Shown: in pieces, positions 27,681-35,742 of the stretch
Layout of the letters: every line of letters begins with the position of its first letter
How positions within the stretch are numbered: the stretch's first letter is position 1
Assembly (NCBI RefSeq): GCF_002160865.1
Contig: NZ_NFLJ01000014.1
Span: 1-61,002, forward strand
Reading direction: 5' to 3'
Length of the DNA stretch: 61,002 nt
Origin: Massiliimicrobium timonense
GTDB lineage: Bacteria > Bacillota_I > Bacilli_A > Erysipelotrichales > Coprobacillaceae
Made by a program: the position numbers and the translations under genes
Notes under the pieces: model-generated
The model's database searches: none
Told to the model about the DNA's origin: nothing
The model's input: the letters and a program-made list of their open reading frames with translations, nothing else

Positions 27681-28931
27681 TTATTTTGCATTTTGATTAA
27701 TAAATTCAACAGACGTTTTAGAATAAACAATTTTTTGTGCCTGATATAAACTAAAGTAACCAGACAACACATAACAAAAAGCAATCACAATAGCCATCGC
27801 TGTTAAATATTGAATACCAAACATTTCAGCTCCAAGCATCAGACTTGTCAATGGTGAATTAATCACACAACAAAACATCCCAACAATTCCAATAGCAGCT
27901 GTTAAATGTGGGTTCATACCCAACAACAAGCCTAAAACATAACCCAGTGTTGAACCAATGACAAAAGTAGGAACAATTTCTCCACCCTTAAAACCACAAC
28001 CGATCGTAATAGCTGTAAATAATGCCTTCATGAAAAAATCATAAGGAAAAACTTCTTGATACAAAGCAGCTTCTACAACATCCATTCCTGCTCCTAGATA
28101 GCGTTGTTTAAAAAAGACGACAAGAATCATCAATAACGCTGCCCCTACTAAAACACGTATATAAGGATTATGAAAATACTGATGAAACCATTTGTGACTA
28201 TAATGCATCATTAAAACAAAAAGAATGGAAAAAGTCGCAATCAATAAAGCAAAAATAACAAGCTGAAGGCATAATAACGGCGTTAACTGAAAAGGAAGAT
28301 TCAATGAGTAAAACGTTGGTTGACAGCCAAAACATTGAGCAATACCAAATGAAATTAAACTGCTGCATAAACAGGGGACTAAAGCAGCATAATAGAAAAC
28401 ACCGACACTGACAACTTCCATTGAAAAAAGTGTCGCAGTCAATGGTGTTCCAAAAAGTGCAGAAAAGACAGCACTCATCCCACACATAATTAACATCGAC
28501 ATTTCTCTTTGATCAGCATGAATGATTTTCCCAAAAGTTGTCGCTAAAGAACCACCAATCTGTAAAGCTGCTCCTTCTCTCCCACTTGAGCCACCAAATA
28601 GATGTGTAATAACAGTTGCTAAAAAGATTGCCGGAGCTAATAATACTGGCACATGATCTTGTTGACGGACAGATTGAATGATGGTATTGGTTCCAGGTTC
28701 ATGAACAAGATGAACCAGACGATACAAATAGACAATCGCTAATCCACCTAATGGTAATCCCCAGACAATCCATGAATGACTCGTACGAAAATCAGTCGCA
28801 TAATCAATCGCAATATGAAACAAAGCCCCTACAACTCCACAAACAACGCCTAAAATCAACGCAATCCATAACCACTTACAAACAAAACATATATTCAATT
28901 TTAAATCCATAAAAAATTGTTTAACATGCAT
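27681..28931 (-). CDS. ClC-family chloride channel/antiporter
   Basis: A polytopic membrane protein of about 416 residues, within the range for prokaryotic ClC proteins. The ion-selectivity and gating motif GSSGREGAALQIGG, with the gating Glu in GREGA, is present at about residue 130. The third conserved segment FKGGEIVPTFVIGSTLG follows near 310. It could be a chloride channel, an H+/Cl- exchanger, or act on a related halide; the sequence alone does not decide. The ATG at 28,929-28,931 with AAAGGGG upstream is chosen over an earlier frame start that would overlap ccpA. No promoter is evident between the ccpA terminator and the gene, so it may depend on read-through. Confidence 0.9.
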   Translation of the reverse strand: MHVKQFFMDLKLNICFVCKWLWIALILGVVCGVVGALFHIAIDYATDFRTSHSWIVWGLPLGGLAIVYLYRLVHLVHEPGTNTIIQSVRQQDHVPVLLAPAIFLATVITHLFGGSSGREGAALQIGGSLATTFGKIIHADQREMSMLIMCGMSAVFSALFGTPLTATLFSMEVVSVGVFYYAALVPCLCSSLISFGIAQCFGCQPTFYSLNLPFQLTPLLCLQLVIFALLIATFSILFVLMMHYSHKWFHQYFHNPYIRVLVGAALLMILVVFFKQRYLGAGMDVVEAALYQEVFPYDFFMKALFTAITIGCGFKGGEIVPTFVIGSTLGYVLGLLLGMNPHLTAAIGIVGMFCCVINSPLTSLMLGAEMFGIQYLTAMAIVIAFCYVLSGYFSLYQAQKIVYSKTSVEFINQNAK

Positions 28932-28945
28932 ATTTATTCCCCTTT

Positions 28946-28973
28946 GAAAAAAACTTCTAAATAGCTTAGAAGT
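28946..28973 (-). terminator. Intrinsic terminator after ccpA
   Basis: Stem ACTTCTAA / TTAGAAGT (28,953-28,960 and 28,966-28,973), loop of 5, then six T residues on the minus strand. It overlaps the ccpA stop codon. Confidence 0.8.
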
Positions 28974-29982
28974 CTTTCTTTGTTGTGGCACGTGGCATCA
29001 ATAAATGTTGAATAACCACTGCCTTATTTTCAATTTCTTCTTCATTTAAAATCTTTGTCAATAAACGAACAGCCAAAGCTCCCATATCATAAACAGGAAC
29101 ATGAATAGAAGTCAATGATGGTCGACAAATTAAAGCATAGCTTGTATTCATCATACCAATAACTTCCATATCTTCTGGAATATGAATACCATTATCAATT
29201 GCAGCATTCACCACAGCCACAGCTTCTTTATCATAACTTGTAAAAACCAAATCATGGCGATGTGATTGAAAATATTCTAAAAATTGTGGGTAGCTTTTTT
29301 CATAATGCGATGATGTATGAACAACCTGTTTTTCCAAATCAAAAGTCAATTGATATTTTTGATAAGCTTCTTGGATTCCTACAATCATCTCTGCAACATT
29401 AATTAAATTCTGTTTTGGAGAAACAAATAAAATATCACTTTTCCCTTTTGCCAGATAACGATCAACAACTTCATATGCCATTTTTTTCGCATCAGCAAAA
29501 ATAGAACCCATATATTTTCCTGTCACGCGTGTTCCAATGACTACAGCAGGTATTTTATATTTATTAACCAATGTAATTTCTTTATCAATTTCTTCATTAT
29601 TAAACAAAATAACGCCATCTGCACGTGATTTAACAACTTTTTCAATAACTGTTTCAATAGGATTTCCATCTCCTATCTCATCTGTTGTATAAATACTGAC
29701 ATTATAATCTAAGCGACGACTTGTATCACCAATTCCACCAATCATATCCTTGACATGAGCAAATAATGATTGAGGAAAAACAATTGCTATTGTTGTTGTC
29801 TTGCTTGTTGCAAGACCTCTGGCAATTTGATTCGGTTTGAAATCTAAACGTTGAATAGCTTCAAGAACTTTATCACGTGTTTTCGGTTTGACGACATTAG
29901 AGCCATTAATAACACGTGAAACTGTTGCCAGAGAAACTCCTGCTTCTCTAGCAACATCATAAATTGTGACATTTTTACCCAT
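28966..29982 (-). CDS. ccpA: LacI-family regulator, probable catabolite control protein A
   Basis: A protein of 338 residues. The N-terminal helix-turn-helix is NVTIYDVAREAGVSLATVSR, followed by the hinge helix (PNQIARGLATSK) and a periplasmic-binding-protein-like core. The HTH matches CcpA closely, and the gene lies downstream of ytxG-ytxH as in Bacillus (murC-ytxG-ytxH-...-ccpA). CcpA binds cre sites with phosphorylated HPr to control carbon metabolism. No sugar operon adjoins it, which supports a global role over a local repressor. It starts 2 bases after ytxH, so translation is probably coupled, and it ends in a strong terminator. Confidence 0.85.
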   Translation of the reverse strand: MGKNVTIYDVAREAGVSLATVSRVINGSNVVKPKTRDKVLEAIQRLDFKPNQIARGLATSKTTTIAIVFPQSLFAHVKDMIGGIGDTSRRLDYNVSIYTTDEIGDGNPIETVIEKVVKSRADGVILFNNEEIDKEITLVNKYKIPAVVIGTRVTGKYMGSIFADAKKMAYEVVDRYLAKGKSDILFVSPKQNLINVAEMIVGIQEAYQKYQLTFDLEKQVVHTSSHYEKSYPQFLEYFQSHRHDLVFTSYDKEAVAVVNAAIDNGIHIPEDMEVIGMMNTSYALICRPSLTSIHVPVYDMGALAVRLLTKILNEEEIENKAVVIQHLLMPRATTKKDF

Positions 29983-29984
29983 GA

Positions 29985-30467
29985 TTAATCTTTAATTTCT
30001 TCAATCATTTCATCTAATTTTTCTTCAACATCTTCGATTTCATCTTCAAAAGCTTCAAAATATTGATCATCTACAGATGAATCTAAAACCTTTGTTTTCA
30101 CTTCCTCAAGTTTATCATTCACTTTTTTTGTTAAATCAACAACACCTTCACGAATTGTTAAATACTGATTGCTTTCTTTCACTTTATTCGCAAATTCTTC
30201 TAATTTTGCTTCCAATTCACCTAATTTATCTTTTGTCGTTGCTTTAAAAGTATCCATATCAAATTCATCTACAGATTTTTTCACTGTTTCAATTGTTTGA
30301 CCTAACAATGCTTCAAGATCTTCTTTTGTCATATTCTTTAAATTATCATATGCCTTTAAAGATTCACGCTTAATATCTTCTCTTAATTCACTCCCCTTTT
30401 TAGGAGCTAACAATAAACCTGCAACAGCTCCAATCCCTAAACCAACTAAAAACTTTCCAAATTTCAT
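29985..30467 (-). CDS. ytxH: YtxH-like stress/general envelope protein
   Basis: About 160 residues. The N-terminal KFGKFLVGLGIGAVAGLLLAPKKGSELRED is the YtxH (gas vesicle protein GvpP-like) signature: a glycine-zipper membrane helix followed by an APKxGxELR motif. The rest is a long, highly charged helical region, probably a coiled coil. In Bacillus, YtxH belongs to a general-stress operon, but its molecular role is unknown. The ATG at 30,465-30,467 has AAAGGTG upstream. It lies 5 bases after the DUF948 gene, in the murC-neighbouring cluster that leads to ccpA. Confidence 0.88.
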   Translation of the reverse strand: MKFGKFLVGLGIGAVAGLLLAPKKGSELREDIKRESLKAYDNLKNMTKEDLEALLGQTIETVKKSVDEFDMDTFKATTKDKLGELEAKLEEFANKVKESNQYLTIREGVVDLTKKVNDKLEEVKTKVLDSSVDDQYFEAFEDEIEDVEEKLDEMIEEIKD

Positions 30468-30472
30468 TTTTA

Positions 30473-30784
30473 TCACCTTTCTTTTCTATTTTTTCTTCTT
30501 ATCAAAGAAGTTAAAAATCCCAAAACACCAAATAACCCAGACTTCATACCACCTCTAGAAAAGATACCACTGACTAATTCTACAGGTGCATTTAACATAT
30601 CCATCTTATGATTGACATCATCTAAAATATGATCAACTTTTTGTATTGTTGTTTCCAACATTGTCATTAAAACAGTCGTTTCCTTGACAGCTAAAGACAT
30701 TCTGATGAACAATAGACCTAAACTCAAAAGAGCAAAAGCCCCTGATAAAATCAAAATGCAATAACAAATTAATTGTGCATCCAT
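30473..30784 (-). CDS. ytxG: DUF948 (YtxG-like) membrane protein
   Basis: A protein of 103 residues. One membrane helix lies at about 5-27, followed by an amphipathic helical region (TTIQKVDHILDDVNHKMDML) and a basic C-terminus. This is the DUF948/YtxG layout, and the gene is next to ytxH as in Bacillus. The function is unknown, possibly envelope-associated together with YtxH. A GGAAAGGAG site precedes the ATG. An extended -10 box lies immediately upstream at 30,811-30,819. Confidence 0.85.
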   Translation of the reverse strand: MDAQLICYCILILSGAFALLSLGLLFIRMSLAVKETTVLMTMLETTIQKVDHILDDVNHKMDMLNAPVELVSGIFSRGGMKSGLFGVLGFLTSLIRRKNRKER

Positions 30785-30810
30785 AAATTCTCCTTTCCGG
30801 CATTTTCCAT

Positions 30811-30819
30811 ATTATACCA
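30811..30819 (-). promoter_or_regulatory. Extended -10 promoter of ytxG-ytxH-ccpA
   Basis: TGGTATAAT on the minus strand, 27 bases before the ytxG start, in the murC-ytxG gap. No good -35. Confidence 0.5.
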
Positions 30820-30846
30820 TAAATAACATATGATGAAAAGATAAGC

Positions 30847-32157
30847 CTAATGAGATTCCTTGTAAGCAATCACTTGATCTTCTAATTTATAAATATCCTT
30901 ACTACTCATAAAGAGGTAAACAACATTATCATATTGACTTAATAGTTTGACTGCTTCTTCATCTTCATGAATCACTTGAGCACGTGGATTGTACTTGGCA
31001 ATGTCATAAATGTCTATATCAATACCAGGTTCTTTCTTCGCGTTTTCTGGAAAATGAACAAAGAAAGGATAATCTGCTAAATCCATAGCCTGGGCAAACT
31101 CTTTAGCAAATCTCAATCCTCTTGAAAAACGATCAGGCTGGAATACTGCCACAATCTTTTTATGTGGATAACGTGAGCGTGTTGCTTCAATGACATAACG
31201 GATTGCTGTTGGATGATGCGCATAATCATCCACATAAATATTATTCCCAGAAATTTTAACTGTATAACGACGTTTGACACCATCAAATGTTGATAAACGT
31301 TCTTGAATATAATCAGCACTCATATTTTCCAGATATCCTAAAGTAATGACAGCCAAAGAATCATATAACATATGCATTCCATAAAATGGTAAAGCAAAAT
31401 GTCCAAAGAGTTCCTGATGAATATAAACATCAAAAGATAAACCATGATCATTATTAATAATATTTTTAGCGATTACATCATTTTTTTCACCTGTTCCAAA
31501 TTTTAAAACACGTTTTTGATAATGGAGATGTGGTAAATGTGGATCATCACCCCAAATAATCACTGTATCTTTGACCTGATTAGCATATTGTTCAAATGAT
31601 TTTTCATACTGTTCCATAGATTTAAAATAATCTACATGATCCATTTCAATATTATTGATAATTGCATAAGTTGGATAATAATGTAAAAAATGATCCTGAT
31701 ATTCACATGTTTCAGCAATGAAATATTTGCTATCTTCAACCGCATGTCCAGTTCCATCCCCAATTAATACAGATGTCTTATCAAATTCTTTAAACAAATG
31801 ATAAGCCATCCCTGTTGTGGTGGTTTTTCCATGTGTCCCAGCAATACCAATAGAAATATACTGATCCATTAAATGTCCTAAAAAATCATAATAAGTATGT
31901 GTTTTGACATTGGGATTATTTAACGCTGCTTTCACTTCTTCATTTGTTTCATCAAAAGCATTCCCAATAATCACATCATAACCATCATGAATATTATTTT
32001 TATTAAAAGAGTAAATAGGAATTCCTCTTTTTCTCAATTCTTCTTCAATAAAAATATATTTATCAATATCACTTCCTGCCACTTCATATCCTAAATCAAA
32101 TAAAATCGTCGCAAGAGAAGCCATTCCAGAACCTTTAATTCCAATAAAATAATACAT
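30847..32157 (-). CDS. murC: UDP-N-acetylmuramate-L-alanine ligase
   Basis: Adds L-Ala to UDP-MurNAc in peptidoglycan synthesis in the cytoplasm. About 436 residues. The N-terminal Rossmann-type UDP-binding motif FIGIKGSGMASLA, the ATP loop GIAGTHGKTTTTGMAY, ETCEYQDHFLHY, the IINNIEMDHVDYFK segment and DDYAHHPTAIR are all diagnostic. The ATG at 32,155-32,157 is preferred over a GTG four codons earlier that sits within the GAGGTG ribosome-binding site. It is transcribed toward ytxG, with about 60 bases between, as in the Bacillus murC-ytxG-ytxH cluster. Confidence 0.95.
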   Translation of the reverse strand: MYYFIGIKGSGMASLATILFDLGYEVAGSDIDKYIFIEEELRKRGIPIYSFNKNNIHDGYDVIIGNAFDETNEEVKAALNNPNVKTHTYYDFLGHLMDQYISIGIAGTHGKTTTTGMAYHLFKEFDKTSVLIGDGTGHAVEDSKYFIAETCEYQDHFLHYYPTYAIINNIEMDHVDYFKSMEQYEKSFEQYANQVKDTVIIWGDDPHLPHLHYQKRVLKFGTGEKNDVIAKNIINNDHGLSFDVYIHQELFGHFALPFYGMHMLYDSLAVITLGYLENMSADYIQERLSTFDGVKRRYTVKISGNNIYVDDYAHHPTAIRYVIEATRSRYPHKKIVAVFQPDRFSRGLRFAKEFAQAMDLADYPFFVHFPENAKKEPGIDIDIYDIAKYNPRAQVIHEDEEAVKLLSQYDNVVYLFMSSKDIYKLEDQVIAYKESH

Positions 32158-32284
32158 ATTCTTATTCACCTCATCTTTTATTCTAGCATAAATTTTAAAA
32201 AAAGTATTCTCTATCCTTTTATTTTTTTATAATTTTTCCAATTTAACACATACTAATAATGTCAATAGAAAGAAAGGAGAAATT

Positions 32285-32422
32285 ATGAGTCACAAAAAAT
32301 CTAAAAAAAGACAAAAACACAATGCTTACAAAGGATATAACCAAAATCAACAAGCCAGTTATAGTGGTGAAGATGGTTTAATGAGTGAAAAATACAAAGA
32401 AAACTCAAATGCTCAAGAATAA
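32285..32422 (+). CDS. Small basic-acidic protein, 45 residues, unknown
   Basis: The open frame begins with ATG at 32,285 behind AGAAAGGAG (5-6 bases spacing) and ends at TAA 32,420-32,422. The product begins MSHKKSKKRQKHNAYKGY, strongly basic, followed by a Gln/Asn-rich middle and an acidic C-terminal part (GEDGLMSEKYKENSN). There is no membrane segment. It lies divergent from murC, immediately upstream of the first LytTR locus, and is followed directly by a strong terminator. The strong ribosome-binding site and its own terminator support it as a real gene; no function can be read. Confidence 0.65.
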   Translation: MSHKKSKKRQKHNAYKGYNQNQQASYSGEDGLMSEKYKENSNAQE

Positions 32423-32428
32423 TGTAAG

Positions 32429-32458
32429 AAGCTATGAAATTTGATTTCATAGCTTTTT
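32429..32458 (+). terminator. Intrinsic terminator after the 45-codon gene
   Basis: Stem AAGCTATGAAAT with ATTTCATAGCTT, three-base loop and a T-run (32,453-32,458). It separates the small gene from the LytTR operon, whose TATAAT box starts within 10 bases. Confidence 0.85.
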
Positions 32459-32466
32459 GATTGTGT

Positions 32467-32472
32467 TATAAT
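32467..32472 (+). promoter_or_regulatory. -10 box of the first LytTR/split-kinase operon
   Basis: TATAAT 22 bases before the GTG start of the response regulator. The -35 region falls inside the preceding terminator and is poor. Confidence 0.4.
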
Positions 32473-32494
32473 AAAAACATGAGGAGTGATCACT

Positions 32495-33193
32495 GTGCAA
32501 AGTATAATTATTGTAGATGATATGAATGAACATATCCAATACATAAAAAATATCATTCAAGATATGTCCTATTCTTTTCGTATTCAAACTTTTCATAATA
32601 TTCAAGCATTTCAATCACAAATCCAGCAATTTGATGATGATGCCATTATCATCATGGATATTTTATTAGGACAAAATGATGGTATTGAACTGGCGAAACA
32701 GCTCAATCAATTACAACGCCATTTTCAAATTATTTTTGTGAGTAGTTATCTTGAAAAAGCAACCCTTGTTTATGATACAAAACATTGTTATTTTGTTTAT
32801 AAACCAGAAGCTACCCAAAGATTACCAATGGCTATTTTAAAAGCCATGCAAAATATTCAAAATGAAAAACGTGTGCTTGTGATTGATTTAAAAGATGGTA
32901 CAACATGTATTTTATTAAAAGATATTCTTTATATCGAAAGAATTCAGCGTTATTCTTATATCCATACACCTTATGAAGTCATCAAAACATCATTGAAAAT
33001 CAAAGACCTATTACAACAATTGACACTCCCTTTTATTCGTACGCATAATAGCTACATTATCAATGCTCAATATGTCAAAGAATTAAAAAGAATACATGTT
33101 ATTCTCCAAAATCAACAATCCATTCCAATCAGTCGAGCATATCAAGAACATCTAAAACAACAATTTCATCTCTTTTTAATGCAACAGCTTTAA
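32495..33193 (+). CDS. LytTR-family response regulator (locus 1)
   Basis: About 232 residues. The receiver domain (1-115) has IIIVDDM at the N-terminus, the phosphoacceptor Asp in IIIMDILLG (about residue 55), and VSSYLEKA with a late Lys. The LytTR DNA-binding domain (about 135-232) contains DILYIERIQRYSYIHT and RTHNSYIINAQYVKEL. AgrA-type regulators like this one control peptide signalling, bacteriocin or surface genes. The start is the GTG at 32,495 with GAGGAG 8 bases upstream; an earlier GTG lies within that site. It is followed one base later by the membrane partner gene, so the three genes form an operon. Confidence 0.93.
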   Translation: MQSIIIVDDMNEHIQYIKNIIQDMSYSFRIQTFHNIQAFQSQIQQFDDDAIIIMDILLGQNDGIELAKQLNQLQRHFQIIFVSSYLEKATLVYDTKHCYFVYKPEATQRLPMAILKAMQNIQNEKRVLVIDLKDGTTCILLKDILYIERIQRYSYIHTPYEVIKTSLKIKDLLQQLTLPFIRTHNSYIINAQYVKELKRIHVILQNQQSIPISRAYQEHLKQQFHLFLMQQL

Positions 33194-33194
33194 T

Positions 33195-34013
33195 ATGAGT
33201 TCACTTGATATTCTTCGTACATGTTCTTATGCTCTTAACTGGTTGCTTTATTTTTATCTTGTTCATCATATTTTTCCTAAAAAACTCAATTCTATGCATA
33301 TCATTCTTATTATTTGTATGACAATTATTGGGTCTTTGATTTCGTCTAATCTATTCTATTTAAATTTCATTTATAAAAACATTGTTTCATTAATCATCTT
33401 TATTTCTACTTGTTATATCATATATCATAAACCATTAAAACGTCTATTAATGATCTATATCTATAACTTTATTTTATCCATCATTGGAGAAGCATTGATT
33501 GCTCCTATATTCATTGATTCCAATCTTTCATTGTCCTCATGGTCCCTCGCTTTTACTATGCAAAACTTATTTTTCTTTATTGAAATTAAAATATTTCTTA
33601 TCTTTTATCACAAAAAGATTCACAATCTTTTAACAGAGCATTTTTCATACTTACTGATTATTTCTTTACTTATTTTATTTTCTGTCTTTACATGTATTTT
33701 TATGAATATGCATTATATTAAATATATCTCTCTTGCGCTGTCACAAATTAATATGATTATTTTCATTTCTTTTATTATCATGTTGATTCTTTTTGTTCTT
33801 TCTATCATTAAACTTCAAAAGATATATACTGAACTCAAAAATAAATGGCTTATTCAAAGCCTTTTAGATGAATACCAAAAACAATGTTTTGAAACAACCA
33901 AACATCAACAACAATTAGAATATCAGCGATTACGCCATGATATTATCAATTATATTGAAACTTATCAAAGGCTTTATAAAAAGGATGATTCATATGAAAA
34001 TATACAAAAATAA
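33195..34013 (+). CDS. Membrane sensor with phosphoacceptor motif but no ATPase (split kinase part 1, locus 1)
   Basis: A protein of 272 residues. Six or seven membrane helices fill residues about 7-206, as in AgrC-type sensors. A coiled coil (about 207-244) follows, then the motif RLRHDIINYIE, with a candidate phosphoacceptor His near residue 248. The protein stops about 24 residues later, so there is no catalytic GHKL domain. The gene overlaps the following ATPase gene by 20 bases and directly follows the response regulator. This is not an obvious frameshift: the next protein has its own membrane helices, and a second locus has the same split with the gene order reversed. The ligand is unknown. 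Confidence 0.82.
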   Translation: MSSLDILRTCSYALNWLLYFYLVHHIFPKKLNSMHIILIICMTIIGSLISSNLFYLNFIYKNIVSLIIFISTCYIIYHKPLKRLLMIYIYNFILSIIGEALIAPIFIDSNLSLSSWSLAFTMQNLFFFIEIKIFLIFYHKKIHNLLTEHFSYLLIISLLILFSVFTCIFMNMHYIKYISLALSQINMIIFISFIIMLILFVLSIIKLQKIYTELKNKWLIQSLLDEYQKQCFETTKHQQQLEYQRLRHDIINYIETYQRLYKKDDSYENIQK

Positions 34014-34830
34014 AAAATACATTATTCCTTTCTTTATCTTTAATGAATGTCTAATTATCATTATGATGCTTTCTTTACTCTTACAATCAACCTATTCCGT
34101 ATTTCTTTTTATCATGATTATCTTTTTCAATGTTGTTTCCTTTTATATCTATCTTAAAATATATACATATATCCAAGAAACAGCTTTAATGGATGCTCAA
34201 AAAATCCTTTATGAAAAACAATTTCAAATCCAACGTGAACATGAATCCATCCAAAAAGAAAATCACCGTTTCATGAAAAAAATATCCCAAGAAATTTTTC
34301 AACAACTCCAAAATCAATCCTTAGAAACCATTCCTCCAAAAGAAATGAGAAGTTTTGCTGAAAAACTCATGCACCAGCATACTAATCTCTATCAAAATCA
34401 TTATTGTGAAAATCAAATCATTGATGCCATATTGTACAATAAATCTATTATTGCAAGAGAATATGATATTCCCTTCCACATCCACGTTTATGTTCCTCAA
34501 CAGTTATCCATTGAACCGATTGATCTCATTTCTTTATATACCAATTTATTAGATAACGCTATTGAAGCATCACTCTTATTAGATAAAGAAAAAAGATTCA
34601 TTGAAATTCATTCTCATTGTTATAATGATTATCTGATCATTCAAATATCTAATCATTATCAACAATCATCATCACATTTTCTAACAACCAAAAAGAATAA
34701 ACAAGAACATGGATTAGGTTTACAAATCGTCCAACAAGTTCTCAATAAATATCATGGTATGATGGATATTCAATCTCATAATCAAACATTACAAATCAAC
34801 ATAACATTAAAAGCTATTCTCATTGAATAG
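33994..34830 (+). CDS. Two-helix membrane GHKL ATPase (split kinase part 2, locus 1)
   Basis: About 278 residues. Two membrane helices (about 10-60) are followed by a coiled-coil linker and a C-terminal GHKL ATPase domain (about 165-278). The N-box is YTNLLDNAIEAS (about 183-193) and the G-box is EHGLGLQIVQQ (about 237-247), typical of AgrC/LytS-like HATPase_c_5 domains. At the position where the RHDxxN motif would lie, it has only NHRFMKKISQE, so its own phosphoacceptor looks degenerate. It would have to phosphorylate its neighbour's RHD motif in trans; this is inferred. The ATG at 33,994 has AAGGA 8 bases upstream, inside the end of the preceding gene. Confidence 0.85.
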   Translation: MKIYKNKKYIIPFFIFNECLIIIMMLSLLLQSTYSVFLFIMIIFFNVVSFYIYLKIYTYIQETALMDAQKILYEKQFQIQREHESIQKENHRFMKKISQEIFQQLQNQSLETIPPKEMRSFAEKLMHQHTNLYQNHYCENQIIDAILYNKSIIAREYDIPFHIHVYVPQQLSIEPIDLISLYTNLLDNAIEASLLLDKEKRFIEIHSHCYNDYLIIQISNHYQQSSSHFLTTKKNKQEHGLGLQIVQQVLNKYHGMMDIQSHNQTLQINITLKAILIE

Positions 34831-34838
34831 CTTTTTAA
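34809..34838. terminator. Bidirectional terminator between locus 1 and the lipoprotein gene
   Basis: AAAAGCTATTC (34,809-34,819) and GAATAGCTTTTT (34,825-34,836) with a 5-base loop, overlapping both convergent stop regions. Confidence 0.85.
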
Positions 34839-35617
34839 AATTCAATAAATTCTTTGACTTCATTAGATTTTTTCCCTTGAATACTAGTAATAGATTGATG
34901 AATACTTTCTTCATCTATAGATACATCTTCATTATACTGAGAATAAGTATATTCAGTTTTATAAATGTTATCTGGTTGCTTATTTGTTTCCTTATCCAAA
35001 ATCATGACAACCTGTGAAACAATTTGAGCATCACTATTAACCGTAATATCTTGAACGAGAACTCCCGGTTTTTCTTCTACGCCCACCATCTCAATATTAG
35101 CCATATAGGTTGTCGACGATTCCAAATGATAAACAACATTATTATCGTTATTACTTTGTTTGCTAACAGTCAAATCATCAAAATCATCTGTAAAAAATTT
35201 TTTGTTCGTATTTTCCGTTGTTCTATAAAAAGTATCTTGATGAGCAAATTGACCTTTATTGACTATACCAATTTCTTGATATTTTTCTCCCAATAATATC
35301 TTTTGATCAGCGTCAATACCTTTGTATTGTGTAAAAGCATAAATTTGATTTTCTTTTTTCCACAATTGTGTCTGACCTTTTCCCATTTCCTGATTATCTA
35401 CTGATGCATCCATACTCAAACGTAATACTGATGTCGTATTTTGATTAAGATAATCTATGAGTGCTAAAATTTCTTCTTTTTCGTTTGTTGCCTCTTTGAT
35501 AACTTCCTCATATTTTGTAGAAGTCGATGTTTCTTTTGGATGATCTTGTAAAGAAGATTGACAACCTGTGATAACTACAGCAAATAAGATACATAATAAT
35601 ATTTTTGTGATCTTCAT
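34835..35617 (-). CDS. Lipoprotein of unknown function
   Basis: A protein of 260 residues. The signal peptide MKITKILLCILFAVVITGC ends in the lipobox ITGC (Cys19). The mature part begins with a Ser/Thr-rich linker and then alternates beta-like segments with polar loops. Motifs such as LRLSMDASVDNQEMGKGQTQ and YAFTQYKGIDADQ resemble the DUF6612/LppX-like lipoproteins that bind amphiphiles, but this is only a layout similarity. It converges on the split-kinase locus 1 and shares its terminator. Whether it is functionally linked is unknown. Confidence 0.75.
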   Translation of the reverse strand: MKITKILLCILFAVVITGCQSSLQDHPKETSTSTKYEEVIKEATNEKEEILALIDYLNQNTTSVLRLSMDASVDNQEMGKGQTQLWKKENQIYAFTQYKGIDADQKILLGEKYQEIGIVNKGQFAHQDTFYRTTENTNKKFFTDDFDDLTVSKQSNNDNNVVYHLESSTTYMANIEMVGVEEKPGVLVQDITVNSDAQIVSQVVMILDKETNKQPDNIYKTEYTYSQYNEDVSIDEESIHQSITSIQGKKSNEVKEFIEF

Positions 35618-35710
35618 TGTTTTCCCTCCCTTGTATTTATTCTATCTTTTTATATCTTATCAAACAATATGGACTACATAATTATCATTATTTTTAACAT
35701 TTTTAGCAAA

Positions 35711-35742
35711 CAAAAAAGGTTAGAGCTTTTTCACCCTAACCA
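35711..35742 (-). terminator. Intrinsic terminator of the hisS-aspS-M24 operon
   Basis: Stem GGTTAG / CTAACC (35,718-35,723 and 35,736-35,741) followed by TTTTTT on the minus strand, overlapping the end of the M24 peptidase gene. Confidence 0.8.

Noticed and set aside
33195-34830. Locus 1 sensor and ATPase genes as one kinase broken by a frameshift
   Set aside because: The second protein has its own start with a ribosome-binding site and two membrane helices, and locus 2 has the same two parts in the opposite order.
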